DNA of 64,000 nt from Rhabditophanes sp. KR3021 (GCA_963281155.1 CAUJLY010000001.1:1798001-1862000); one strand, 5' to 3'. Counted from the stretch's first letter, positions 22,871 to 34,474 are shown. Made by a program: numbers and translations. Notes: generated by a model from the letters alone, not told the origin.

Positions 22871-24023
22871 TCATGGACCAATTGTTTTGATGTTTACTAG
22901 TTCTCGAGAATATCCCATGCAACTTAAATATAGTGGCATTCACAAATATTAACACATACGTGCCATTCCCAAAATGTATTGCTTTTATTCTATTATTAAC
23001 ATTTGCAAAGAACTTCAACGAATTTTAATTTACCTTTAATATTTCTGTATTTACTTAAACCATAGATACCTTGAAATTGATAAGATGCTTATTTTGTAAA
23101 CAAAATGACCTCTAAAGTTTTTTGAATTGTTGAAGTTGCTAACTAAATTTGCTAAGATAGTTTGAAACTTTACAAAACTTATTTCTATTTAAAGAAACTT
23201 TGTAAAAAACTTGTTTAAAAAGATTACCAAATTCCTTGAAGAAGCATTAAATTTGAGTTATATAAATAAACATATTTTTGATTGAACTCTTATCTACCAA
23301 AACGTGTTAATCCATCATTTCCTTTTCTGTAATCCTATAATTTCTTTTTTGCTAAACAATCAAAAGAAAATCCTTAGCCTTGAATCGTTTAAAGTAAATA
23401 AAAAATCCTTCCGCTAACACAAAAAAATAAGGATATAAGATTTAAAGTTATCACACATTTGAATACGCGTATTGTATTGCTGATTGCTATCATTCATAAC
23501 AAAACAAACTCTAAAAAAGGTAAGCTATCAAAGGATCCTTTTTGTGTTTATATCCATCCATATCAATACGATGGTAAACCATAATCTGGTTACAAGGTTC
23601 GGAACTAGTTTCAATCTAATCACACTTTTATTCTTACTTAACAACTCTACCATACTAAATCCAGCCTTTTCCTGTATCATTTTAATATATATCTACAACA
23701 TACATCCCTAAATTTGTATGTCTTTTTGTTTGTGAGTAATGTGTATGTTTAATAGTCATTTACACAATATCCATATCGCATAGATTGGGGATATAAAAGC
23801 AACAATCATCCCACTTTTCTATATTTAGAGCCAGGATTAAGTCTATCAGTTTAGTGTCGCTTAGGTGGACCTATTCCCAGTTTTGTACATTATTTGAAGA
23901 GTCTGGTCATTCGGCCTGGTTTCCCTTTCCACGAACTTAACGACCATTTATTTATAGTCATTTACTTCAAAGAATTTATTATTTCTTTACACTGTCCCTT
24001 CGAAGGAGATCTCAACAATAAGG
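22871..24023. other. intergenic, nothing recognised
   Basis: AT-rich spacer upstream of the ground-like gene. The last 200 bp (from about 23830) are richer in GC and probably contain its promoter. Confidence 0.45.
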
Positions 24024-24978
24024 ATGAAATTCATTTTAATAATAGCCTCTACTTGTATATTCGGAGCCTTGGCTCAGTATGGCGGAGGTTCTCCTTGTTG
24101 CGCTAATAGATACGGATGTGGAATGATGCAGTCTTCAGGATGTGGTGGAGGATATTCTTTGCCACAGCCCGTTTTTCAGCCACAACCTACTTTCTGCCCT
24201 CCTCAAATGCCTTGCCCTAAGATAAATTGCCCGTTGCCTCCTCCTTGTCCCCCAACCTTTTGTCCACCACCACCCATGCCAATGCCATGTCCTCCAGAAA
24301 AGTTCTGTCCACCTCCACCACTCCCCATGCCTTGTAACTGCCCGAGACTGCCACCACCAATGCCTATGCCAACCGGCGGATGTTCAGTCATGCCATCTCC
24401 ATTTGGACAGCCTTCTGGATGTGGAGGTTTACCACAATTTCCACCACTTCAGCCACTTCCAATGCCTCAATTCCCGCCACTTCAACCTCTACCAATGCCT
24501 CAAATGCCACCGGGCGGAATGGGGTGTGGAGGAAGAGGAAGTGCTCCATATCCTTTCCAAGGTGGTTGTGGATCACCAAGGCCTAATTTCTTCCCACCTC
24601 CACAAGTAAGTAAATTAAATAGGTACTTTTAAAAGTTTAATACACTTTCAGAACGACTGCTGCTGCAATTGTGCCAGCTCCTGCGCCTTCAACGTCCATC
24701 GTTCCCATCTCCGTTCAGCTTTCGGAACCAGAACCTTCAACGCTCCCCAAGACCCCAAGTGCAACACAAAGGAACTAAAAACCATAATCTCCAAGTACAT
24801 TTCCTCTGACCTAGCCACCTCCAAAAGATTAATCCAAAAGAACGCTCAAGAAACGCTCCTCAAAAAGTACGATGTAATTTGCGGAACCGGTGAATTCAGT
24901 TTCATCATCCACACCGACAGCTTCTGCCAGCATTCAGTAGACAATGTTACATGTTATGTGTTCCACCCAAGTGTTTAA
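24024..24978 (+). CDS. ground-like domain secreted protein (hedgehog-related family)
   Basis: Two exons (24024-24605, 24652-24978) splice at a GTAAGT donor to give 302 aa. A signal peptide (MKFILIIASTCIFGALAQ) is followed by a Cys/Gly segment, then a long Pro/Cys/Met-rich region with repeats of CPPPPMPMPCPP and PPLQPLPMPQF, then the C-terminal ground-like domain. That domain starts DCCCNC, contains DPKCNTKEL and ends with CQHSVDNVTCYVF. Grl proteins are nematode-specific, secreted by epidermis and linked to cuticle or glia-rich tissues. The gene is far richer in GC and C-ending codons than its neighbours, as expected for a highly expressed matrix protein. Confidence 0.9.
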
Positions 24979-25754
24979 AAATCAACAATTATTTCTTGAT
25001 ATCAAATATTTAATATGTATACTTTTATAAAATGTTATTTTGTATTTTTACCTTTTTTCGATAATTTAATCACCTTTTATAAAATTTAAAGATTCTTTGT
25101 CTTTGATCTTCTTTAAACGTTAATCTTTTCTTAGTTAAAAGAGTAGATGGCCACGAAATCACTACAAAGATAATTCAAAAAAGTCGTCGCATTGATAAGG
25201 TGTCTCTACCTGTAAAAGTGCAAGCAAAGCATCTGATGGTATGTGTATGTGATTATTATGTCAACAAATAAACACCTATTCGATTTCACTGGAGTCAATA
25301 AAGTGCACTGATCAACTTGATTTCTCTACTTTTTACTCTTGTTTGATTAATCTTTTTGTTAATGAATTAATAATCGCCTCAAAAGAAAATCCATTACCAT
25401 TTAAAATGATGTAAATCAGTAATCCTTTTACTGTATGGATCTCTAATTTTGTCCAACCTAGCATATTACCTCTCCATCAAATTGAACCATGATAAGGGTA
25501 TATACATATAGGTGATAATAACTTATTAAAAAGTATTGTGTACACCTTATTAATCATCACCCTTTATGGGTATCGACTTTTAGTGGTAATAATCTGCTGT
25601 GATGTGTCTTTTACCATCAAAGATGGAATTATTTCTAGCTTGCTTTTTTTAATTTAGTCAAATAAAATTTATTATATTTCAGATAATTTCTTAAACTTAC
25701 TCAACAATCATTACGGACTCAACTATTACCAACCACTCGCATCAACATGCAACT
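24979..25754. other. intergenic with one orphan exon-like stretch
   Basis: Mostly AT-rich. On the plus strand 25135-25240 the frame KRVDGHEITTKIIQKSRR... is open, preceded by a TTCTTAG-like acceptor and followed by a GTATGT donor. This could be a stray exon, and the VDGHEI motif recalls small heat-shock proteins, but nothing else of such a gene is present. The remainder holds the ZIP promoter. Confidence 0.3.
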
Positions 25755-26807
25755 ATGGTGGGAGAATCTAATTTCGGCCTCCAGACGAGTCTTATTTTTG
25801 GACTTTTAATAGTTACAGCTGTTGCAGGTCTTATTCCCTTATATTTGGTTCATAAAACGAAAAGCAAAGTTAGGACGGCTAGATCTGTCTTGATGAGAGA
25901 CAAGATTTTGTCGATGCTAAGTTGTTATGGTGGGGGCGTGTTTTATGCTGTTTGTTTTTTAGATATATTTCCTCATATTGAGTTAGTTTTATTAATTCAT
26001 TTGTTTATTTATTTTTCATTTTTTAGCAAGAAGTATGCAGAGTTCAAGGAGTTGTCAGAGTATAATTCTGATTTACCAGTAACTCAACTATTACTTTGTT
26101 TCGGTTTCTTTTTAGTTTATTTCTTGGAAGAAGTTTCTGTCAAATGTCTAGGCAATAGTCACAGTCACAACCACGTTTCAATTGACATAGTCAAAGACCA
26201 AAAGTCTCCAGCCAATCCCTTCATCGAAAGTTCCCGCAGACAAAGTTTAATTTCAATGGAAAGAAAATTATCCTCTCACCTGGCGAAAGCTATTGCAGAT
26301 GGTGAGAAAGACGATATTTCGGTTGACGAAGCAAAAACATCTATGTTCAAATCAATTATCTTTGCTATTATTATGTCATTCCACTCAATTTTAGAAGGAG
26401 TCGCATTAGGTGTAAAAGATGATATGTCAGCTATGTGGATGCTATTTATTTCCCTTCTTATTCACAAAGGAATTGAATCTTTTTCAGTTGGACTGCATGT
26501 ATCAAAAACAAATGCTTCCAAAATTAAAATGATCGTAATTACGATTGTTGTGTATGCTTTCATGACACCAATCGGAGCTGGAATCGGTATTATTCTTCAA
26601 AATTTGCCGATGTCAGAAGTTGTTAGGGTTGGAATAATATTGGTATTAGAATGCCTGGCCGGGGGAACTTTCATCTACGTGACGTTCCTAGAATTGATTG
26701 CCAATGAACGAGCAAATCCCCATGACAATGTTCAGCAATTGTTATCTATATCTGCCGGTTTTATTACAATTACTGTCCTACAAATTTATGCTCATGGAAA
26801 TCATTAA
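25755..26807 (+). CDS. ZIP (SLC39) metal transporter
   Basis: Membrane importer of Zn2+ and related divalent metals into the cytosol, ZIP1/2/3-like branch. TM1-TM3 are followed by a His-rich loop (GNSHSHNHVS) and a basic, phosphorylatable linker. TM4 carries HSILEGVALG with the metal-binding His and Glu, and TM5 carries HKGIESFSVGL. The 1053-bp reading frame is open throughout, but 25982-26026 is a 45-nt AT-rich segment with GTTAGT and TTTTTTAG ends. Removing it joins FPHI to DKKYAEFKE and deletes an odd hydrophobic stretch, so I read it as an in-frame intron; the protein is then 335 aa. Confidence 0.92.
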   Translation: MVGESNFGLQTSLIFGLLIVTAVAGLIPLYLVHKTKSKVRTARSVLMRDKILSMLSCYGGGVFYAVCFLDIFPHIELVLLIHLFIYFSFFSKKYAEFKELSEYNSDLPVTQLLLCFGFFLVYFLEEVSVKCLGNSHSHNHVSIDIVKDQKSPANPFIESSRRQSLISMERKLSSHLAKAIADGEKDDISVDEAKTSMFKSIIFAIIMSFHSILEGVALGVKDDMSAMWMLFISLLIHKGIESFSVGLHVSKTNASKIKMIVITIVVYAFMTPIGAGIGIILQNLPMSEVVRVGIILVLECLAGGTFIYVTFLELIANERANPHDNVQQLLSISAGFITITVLQIYAHGNH

Positions 26808-27312
26808 TAAATTTATTTCTTCTTTTTTCATAAATAATAATAAATGTATAAAAAGGAATCTAGGTCTGTAGCAGAAGATGCGATAATCACTAACACTCAC
26901 ACTAATTCCAACTTCCAAATTTTGTCAAGGAGACCGCACTTGGCCGTTTTATCACTGATGCTAGGTCTCTTTTCTTATGTAAATTATCATGTTTCTATGT
27001 ATTTATTTATAATCACTCAGTTGTGCATATTGTCCTGTTAATTCCTCTGCTGGTGGATTAATAGCAATTTGATAAAGCAAAGTAAACTTTTTGCAAATGC
27101 GTAAAGAAGTATTTGTACAAAATTTGCATAAAAAGTAATTTGTACAAAAAAGAGATATACAATTCAAAATACCCATCCAAAACTTTATTTAGCAAAACAC
27201 AACAAACATAAACAGTCTATTTATTGACCATTTGAAAAAAATATTTAAATCGAATGGTAAATAAATCTGTATAGTTACATGTAATGTTATAACAGCAGTA
27301 AAATGACCAAAT
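26808..27312. other. convergent intergenic spacer, nothing recognised
   Basis: Lies between the 3' ends of the ZIP and CDF genes. A 65-codon frame at 26844 has no support. It likely contains only the two 3' UTRs. Confidence 0.5.
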
Positions 27313-28511
27313 TTATTCATCTCCATCTAAGCGATAATCACAATGTACAAATACACGCTCAACGAAATCTAAGTCTTTTAACTTATTTTCGAGACCTTCG
27401 ACGATGTCATGAGTGTCTTTGAGAATAAGGGATTCTTTCATAACGATATGGAGTTCAACCTGGAGATAAATAATATATTACATTCAATTAAAATGGAAAG
27501 GATACCTGAGCCTTTTCACCGATATGATAAACCATCAAGTGATCCAAGCATATAATTCGGGGATCATGATTTATTGAAAGATGCATGATGCGACTATATT
27601 GTTGTTGATTTAATTGACCACCGACGATCAGGGGAATCTGTTCACATGCTGTGCTGCACCAACTAAAAACTATATAAGAACAAATAAGGATAGCTCCAAT
27701 GGGGTCTGCGAATAAGTAGTAGTGGTAGCCGATGTAACCACCTGCTAAAGCTACGAAATTTGTTGCGATGTCATTTCGAAGGTCTTGGACTAATATTCTT
27801 GAGGATGAAGTTCCGTTTTTAAGGCAAGCTAAAAGTAATAGGAATTTAGATATTATTCCGGCTAAAACAATCAAGATGACTGGGGTTGATATGGATATGT
27901 CTACGCTTGATGTGACAATTGCATTGAAGGAAGAAAATATCATGAGAATATTCGAGACGCCCATAAACACTGCACAGACTATGACAGTCAAAATTTCGAG
28001 CATTTGACGGCCACGCGGATAGGCGAAGTTGTTTGTGTTGTTGATAGCTTGGACGGAGAGGTATATTATTGAACCGGTAGTTAAGTCCATGCATGAGTCA
28101 ATCAACGTACTAAAAGACTAAATAATGAAAAGAGAAGAAACTTTACCTAATTATAGAGTAACTGCCTGATATAATGGAAGCTACTAAGTTCAAAATCAAT
28201 CGTGAAATATTTATTGCCAAAGAAATAGTAGCCAAAGTTTCGTCCATCTTTTTTCTCCTCAAATCTTCCGCATCTATTTCCTTCCTTTTCCTTTTATGAG
28301 TAATATCCTTAACTTGCTCTAAATCTTCATGAAATGAATCCATCAAATCCTTCTGATACGAGTAATATTCAACAAGATGAGGCTTGACATTAGGATCCTT
28401 TAAAATCTGATCAAATTGTTTATGAACATGTTTCGGTATTGCCTTAACTTCATTGTTTTTTAATTTTCTATGTCTGACATCATAATTATCTCTATTAGCA
28501 TCAATAGTCAT
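27313..28511 (-). CDS. cation diffusion facilitator (CDF/SLC30), Mn-type-like
   Basis: Metal/proton exchanger. Exons 28511-28147, 28109-27506 and 27459-27313 join in phase to 371 aa (SYSIIS-TLIDSCMD and EKAQ-VELHIV). The cytosolic N-terminal region of about 100 residues is charged. TM2 has the DSCMD site and TM5 has DLRND, i.e. a DxxxD signature in both, as in the manganese/iron-type CDFs, rather than the HxxxD seen in zinc ZnTs. The C-terminal dimerisation domain (VELHIVMKES...HDIVEGLENKL) ends with a cysteine-containing tail. Convergent with the ZIP gene, so two metal transporters of opposite transport direction sit next to each other. Confidence 0.9.
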
Positions 28512-28784
28512 AGTTAGTACTCTAATAAATATTATTAATTAAATAATTTGTAAACTTGGTCTTATTTAATATTCAAAATATAAATAGGTATGACGAAGAA
28601 GACATTCGCTTGATAATATTTATTTATATAAATAGCAGCAATTAAGTGGTGATAAAGAACGATTTAAATAGTGTTTAACGGTAGTTTTGTATTGACGATA
28701 ACATTTTAATTAAAGTATTGATAAGGGATGTTGATTAAAAGAAAATGCAGATTGTTCAAGATGTCTGAAGGATTATTTTGTTTT

Positions 28785-29750
28785 TTATATGAGTGTGATA
28801 CTTTTTGATTTAGTAGATTTTAGTTTGATCTGCTTTTTTCTGTAATTTCTGATACCTTCCCCAAAAGTGTTGTATAATACTGGGAAGGGACTTAATAAAA
28901 AATAAATTGAAGGTACAGCTAACATCCAATTAATTATGAAATTTAATCTTTGAACAGTATAAAATTCCTTATCCCAATACCATATGAAAGAAAAAACAAT
29001 AGCTGGAGCACCTGTTTCAAATCTAGATTCCTTCATTGATTTTCTTAAAGCCATTTCCAAGGGAAGATAATAAAAACAAAAATTCATTGAGGTATAAAAT
29101 AGGTAAAATAAAAAAGATGCGACAGCTATTTTTGGTAAAGGATGATTTTTGTCATAATCGAAAATTAAGTAACTATATTTATCACTTGGATAGCGTGAGA
29201 ATACTTCCGTTGTCTTGAATAATTAATTAAAATTCAATTTTCTGTAGACTTACATTTGGAAATGTCTTGAAAAATGTATTGGGCGAAATGTAGTAGACTA
29301 CTGAGAGCAGTAAAAGAATCACTGGACAAATTAAATAAACAAAAATGTGTGTAACTTTTTCAAATTTAGATCGGTGATGCATTTCTTTTTTGGCAACAAA
29401 GACATTATTTCTATATAAGAAAGATAAGACGTGAAAGTAGTTAATTGCGAAAATAATAAACATTACCAAGATGCCCAATATATATTTGGCTAGATCATTT
29501 GGCACGAAGCTAATAAATCCATTGATAGTCATAATATTGAAAGGATAAATCAACCTCGGTCTTAAACCAACTAAGTAAAGAAAAGCAAACATTCCAATTG
29601 GAATTCGTTTCCATTTTTGCAAGTTTATAAATTGGCACTTGTTCTTAGTGTTTTTGAAATGTATTAAAAAAATGTGAAAAAATTACCTATCAAACATAAA
29701 GTGCCTTCAATTGCTAGTAATATGTCAAATAAAGAGTCTTGGAAATTCAT
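28785..29750 (-). CDS. Str/Srh-type chemoreceptor, one frame break in TM1
   Basis: Seven-TM receptor. From the ATG at 29750 the first helix reads DILLAIEGTLCLIGNFFTFF, then runs into a stop. One extra base in the seven-base T run (29666-29672 on the plus strand as A) would join it to the next helix region (IHFKNTKNKCQF) and the frame continuing to 29254. A GTAAGT donor at 29253 and acceptor CAAG at 29216-29214 join FPN to TTEVFSRYPSDKY. The last exon (29213-28785) contains TM5-TM7 and ends FGEGIRNYRKKQ with a basic tail. Everything after the break is intact, so either a young pseudogene or a sequence error. Confidence 0.65.
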
Positions 29751-30372
29751 TTTAATGGATATAAAAGGTAAGTGTGTCCTAATTCAAGTAGAAAGCTGCA
29801 AGTTTAAATTAATTTTTATCTGTCTTTAAACCAGGCTTTAAGGTGGCCGCAGTTTTTTGTATTTTAAGTTAAAGTAAAGCGTCATTTAAAATCCCATATT
29901 AGTCCTTCTACTTTGTTTATCAGAGTGGTTCTACTTTCTTCTTGGTAAAGCTAATCTTTTATTTTTACTCGTGAAATTGTAATCCAAATAGGGATGATAT
30001 TAAATCAGGAATAAGAAATATTCTCAACCCTACCATTAGAACGATTTCAACATGTGCTGAGTATAAGCATATTTTTCAATATTCCTTTTCAGATTTCACA
30101 TTCTTTGTGGAAATCAAATATATGTTAACATGTTTAATATGATTGTAATGTGGCATTCTAATGAGAATGAAAGGGAAAATAAAGTAAGCATTTAGAGAAA
30201 ACTTCTAATATTGCCAATAATAGCGACTAATGTATTTGTCTCCAATATTAAAGTAAGATTTGAAGCTTTGAAGTATTGAGCAAAATATTATTATATTTAT
30301 TTAAAATGAAAAACATTACGAATTTGAATGAATTTTATTAAAACTGATAAAAAATATTAATGATGAGTAACA
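29751..30372. other. intergenic, nothing recognised
   Basis: AT-rich spacer between the receptor start and the palindromic end of the MULE. No coding signal. Confidence 0.5.
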
Positions 30373-30549
30373 TATCATTCGCCTCCCAGGCAAATGATTA
30401 TACTATAGTATAACTATTAGCCCCCAGGCGAATGATAATGCTATAGTATAATCATTCGCCCTATTTTTATTTTATAAGGCTAATGATTATACTATAGCAT
30501 AATCATTTGCCTGGGCAGGCTAATGGTAACTAAAGTAACCATTCGCCCT
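30373..30549. repeat. left palindromic cluster of the MULE
   Basis: Several units of GCGAATGATTATACTATAG and its inverse, each forming hairpins, separated by short AT spacers or the motif CCTCCCAGGC. Inner border reads ATTCGCCCTATA, the inverse of the right cluster's inner border TTATAAGGGCGAAT. Confidence 0.85.
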
Positions 30550-30741
30550 ATAAATAATTTTTATGGTCTATATTTAAGTGAAATATAATTGCTTTAAACA
30601 AATTCCTAATCGTTTTGACAATTTAACCCTCATTCAATGAAATTTAATTAACGGTTTATAAAAAATGAACATAAAAAATATTTTTAAACTATCAGAAATT
30701 CAAAAGAAACAGATGTACTGATTAACCCTACTAACATAGAA

Positions 30742-33134
30742 CTAATTTCGCCTACTTCTAAGAACTCGTGCATTTAAAGAAGGCTTAAAGACAACCTTTT
30801 CCACAATACTTTCAACTTCTGATTCCTCCTGTTTAAGGGTATCATTTTCTTTTTCATCTTCACTATTTCTTTCTTCGTCATCTTGGAGCTCGCTTACATA
30901 TTTTTGAAAATTTTCAGGAATTAAATATTCACTGATTGTATTTAAGTATGTGTTTACATTGAGAAAGTTGTTATCACTAAATTCTTTTTGTAATAAAGCA
31001 ATTTTTTCCTCTCTATCCTTTGACTTTTTAACTTGCTTGGAAATGGCAAATTCAGGTGAGTGTTTAAATTTATTCAATTTGTAAATTGTAAGCCGGACAT
31101 CCTCATTTGCAGCTTTCAATAAATTCAGACATTTCAAGTAAGTACCATGGTGTGTAGCTAATGGATTAGTTTTAAGCCATCTATTGAATGATTCACATGA
31201 GTTAGTGCTTTTAACACGTTGTTGAAACTTGCATAATTTGGTTGCATGCTTTTCATTCTTAAACCAATTTTTATCAACATAGTTGATCCATTTGGTTAGC
31301 TGGTTTATTTCAAAAGGAGTAAAATCTTCATTGGCTGTCATAATCATCTTATTTTTAATGATAGTCCATTGTTGAATCATTTGCCCGACTGGCACGTGGG
31401 GGAGAGCAATAACCATACGAAACTTCTTATAAAAATCTGCAGACACGAGACTTCTATCGTCATTTCCATTAAAAGATGTTAACAAATGCTTAAGCCCAAG
31501 CTGATTCAATTTTTTTACCAAATTTTGGGCGTAGTGGAAATAGCAGTGTTTATGTAAAGTAGGATAATGTTTTTCAATAATTTTTATTGCAGCAGGTTCT
31601 TTATCAGTCATAAATACCTCTGGAAGTTCTTCACTAATTCCGAAACGTTGTAAGCACTTTTTAATTTCATTAAAAACGAAATCATAATCTTCGGTCTTAC
31701 GGTGCTTCATCAAAGCATAAAATGCTGGTATAAATGTATTTCTCATTTCCCCTTCTTTATTTTCAATAATTTGAAACATAACGACGTAGAGTTGGGTGTA
31801 TTTGTCAGGGGCCACAAAGAAAGTTCCATCAGCAAGTCTTAATTTTGATTTGGCATACAATTCGAGTACATCTCTTGAACCAAAAATAACAATTGAATCC
31901 CCATCTTTTCCAACAACACGGAATGACATAGGTAACTGCTTATCATCTAAATAACCACATTCGTAAACTTCCTCGGCGTAATCATTATTTTCATTTTTTT
32001 TTTCGTTTGATCTAGATGAAGCAACTCTAAGATACCTTCCCTTATCTTTATACTGTCCTAACTTTATCTTCGAATCTGCTGTACCGAGTTCAAGCCCATT
32101 GCATATGGTATCGACATTTTTAATCCCAATGGCATGTGCTATACGAGGCTTAATGAGGGGATTTGTGGCGTCACGGCAAACACGCTTGTATTCATTATCG
32201 CCTATTTTTTCTTTGAATGTTATTGGCAAGCAACCATCAAAATGAACACCTTCTTGGCGAACCAAATTATATCCTTTCATCTTTAATAGTGGAATATTCG
32301 ATTCGGGTTGCTTCTTCTTTTTACAAATTGAGCGACACTCTTTGCAGTACATAGTGGTTGTTGTTGTTGCATCTGGAGACAATTCAGTTCCTCTTCTAAA
32401 ATAATTTGTATAAATTTAGTGAATATACGAAAATTTGTATATTGTATATTTAGTATTTGAATATTATTTATGTATAATTTGCTTGAATTATTGTATTTAT
32501 AATATGTGCTATTTTATTATTATATCATTTTATCTAGGATCCTCATTTGTACCACTTTGCCTATTTTAAATCTACTTCATTTTAGTTTAGCTCCTTTCAG
32601 CTCTCATCCCAAAATCGTAAGTAGTGTATATATTATTATTGGCATTAGATGACCACGATTTTTTTGTAGATTAATAAAGATCCTTTTGAATCCTGTTGTG
32701 TAACCCCTACTAGAAGCTTATTCAGGCTTTGAAACCAGTCAATTTTACTTTTTACTATTTATAGGCAGATAAAAAACATACTTCTTGGTAAACACATATC
32801 CCAATGGGTTAGCATAATTCGTTTGATCAGGAACGTATAAGAAAACATCCTTACAAAACTTTTCAGTTTTCATTCCAACTATAAATTGAGACTTAAATTG
32901 GACCTCCGAGTCAACATTTTTATAAGCTTCTTGTGCAAATAAAAGAAATTCCTCCTTTGTTCTTGTTAAAGGAACTGATGCAGGAACAGTTGGTAAAGAA
33001 TGGTGAGATGGAATGTTTTGACTTAAAATATTGCTTGAGCTTGGCTGTGGAAGAAGTGTCTCTCGAACTTGCTCCAACAATGAAGGATTATTCCAAAGAG
33101 CTTCTAATATTTGACTGTCGGTAAAAGATGACAT
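30742..33134 (-). CDS. MULE transposase
   Basis: Cut-and-paste transposase. The main exon (32395-30742) has a Cys-rich N-terminal piece (CKECRSICKKKK) and a FLYWCH/WRKY-like region with conserved Cys and His. The MULE catalytic core follows: first Asp in LADGTFF, second Asp in EVFMTDKEPA, then HCYFHYAQNLVKKL, and the Glu in NSCESFNRWLKT. A basic tail ends RVLRSRRN. No ATG opens the main exon in frame before 32352. A TTTTAG acceptor at 32398-32396 fits in phase with a GTAAAA donor at 32748 of the upstream exon 33134-32749 (MSSFTDSQILEALWNNPSLL), giving 679 aa across a 350-nt intron. That splice is inferred, and the upstream exon could instead be a separate short protein. Confidence 0.82.
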
Positions 33135-33488
33135 TTTAAAAGCAACCAACCACGATAATAGCAATTAAAGAAATGATTTTAAAATTAAAGTATAAGTGTA
33201 GAAGGGGATTCTTATTATGAATTATTATACTATGAGGGATATAGATAGCCTCAATTACGCCTTAAAGATAAAAGTGTAACGATGACATTAACCACTTAAG
33301 GTATCTTATTTTATTAAATTGAATAGACTTCAATTACGCTTTAGAATAAAAAGTGCGACGTTAGAATAAAACACTGGAGGTGCACTTATTTAATTAATTT
33401 TTAGAGTATTAAAACACAGTCATCAACCTTAGAAATAACCGCTCATATTCGAACCAAATAATTGAAACATTTGATGATTTTCTTTATA

Positions 33489-33690
33489 AGGGCGAATGAT
33501 TATATTATAGTATTATCATCTGCCTGGGCGAATTTTTTACTTAAAATAATGATTGGCCTGGGCGAATGATAATGCTATAGTATAATCATTCGCCTGGGAG
33601 GCCAATGATTATTTTTTTGACATATTAGCCTCCCAGGCGAGTGATAATACTATAGTATAATTATTCGCCCTACCCAGGCGAGTGATAATA
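33489..33690. repeat. right palindromic cluster of the MULE
   Basis: Contains at least four GGCGAATGAT or GGCGAGTGAT units in both orientations around CTATAGTAT cores and CCTGGGAGG/CCTCCCAGG motifs. Mirrors the left cluster at 30373-30549. Confidence 0.85.
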
Positions 33691-33713
33691 TACCCTTAAT
33701 GATTATTATTTTG

Positions 33714-34064
33714 TTAAACAAAAACCACGAGAAAATCGCAATCTTTAGCCATCTTGTTTGTATAAATGGAATTTCTAAATAGGACAACATTTCTTGTGCA
33801 ATTTCTATCATTATCCACATAAGCCGGCTCAACAGCTAGTGAATTGGAATCAACATTACTTTCATTCGTGACAATATTGCATTTATGTCCAAAATGGCAA
33901 ACATTACATGGTGCAAAGCACGGTTCGAGTATTGACGAATCTGTACAAAAGACGCAACTCTTTCACCAAGCACTCATTAACAATGTCTTGTATGTTGGGT
34001 TATTACAGTCATTAAGAAATTATCTGCAATTGGAGCCAGTATCTTGACATACTTGTCCAGCCAT
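33714..34064 (-). pseudogene. ShK-domain secreted protein gene, two nonsense codons
   Basis: One continuous frame runs from a hydrophobic, signal-peptide-like lead (open from about 34120; first in-frame ATG at 34064) to a TAA at 33714. It is broken only by TAA at 34022-34020 and TGA at 33965-33963. The first Cys cluster has the ShK spacing (C, then SNC, then DCNN, then the KSCVFC end); the TGA sits near where the domain has a Cys. More Cys pairs (CFAPC, CHFGHKC) follow. With no frameshift, it looks like a recently silenced gene. It starts only about 25 bp from the MULE end. Confidence 0.65.
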
Positions 34065-34474
34065 AGTAGTAATAAGAACGACAGTAACAAAGATTGTAAC
34101 TTGAATTTTCGAAGATTTGATATTTCTTTGTAATTTCTTTGATTTTTATACTGAAATTTCGCTGCCCACATCTCATAAAAATTTATTAAACTTCCTCATC
34201 ATATTTGCTATCAGCACCTTCCTATTTAATCTGCCTATTGACATTTAAGTATATACAAAACAGTTGTAAATATTTTTCAAACTTTATGTAAGCAGCTGAA
34301 ATTTTACAACCAAAATATTTCCATATCAGTGGAGCCTTAATGAACGTTCATCTTTTTATTTATTTAAAAGTTATAAATTTATAATAAACTTAATATAAAA
34401 ATGTGTTTTATTTGATAATAAACATTCAATATTTAAAAATAAATATGTCAATAGATTTTGTAAGACTTATATGA
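34065..34474. other. intergenic, nothing recognised
   Basis: Upstream side of the ShK remnant and 3' flank of the next secreted gene. AT-rich and without features. Confidence 0.45.

Larger units (their letters stand above)
30373..33690 (-). mobile_element. autonomous-looking MULE (Mutator-like) DNA transposon
   Basis: A 3.3-kb unit: one spliced transposase gene bordered on both sides by 180-200 bp clusters of the same inverted, palindromic repeats (GGCGAATGAT, CTATAGTATAATCATTCGCC). Outer ends read ATCATTCGCC on the left and GGCGAGTGAT on the right. I could not fix a clear target-site duplication, so the exact ends are approximate. Intact coding capacity suggests recent activity. Confidence 0.75.

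Noticed and set aside
23484..23711. 75-codon plus-strand ORF
   Set aside because: Chance hydrophobic AT-rich frame with no TM pattern or partner exon.
24203..24609. Glycine-rich and other ORFs antisense or out of frame to the ground-like gene
   Set aside because: Mirror images of the Pro-rich repeat; the sense frame has signal peptide, domain and splice sites.
26844..27041. 65-aa ORF after the ZIP gene
   Set aside because: No splice signals, homology feel or composition bias; likely 3' UTR.
30373..30549. CRISPR-like repeat array
   Set aside because: The units are palindromic, lack unique spacers of equal length, and flank a eukaryotic transposase.
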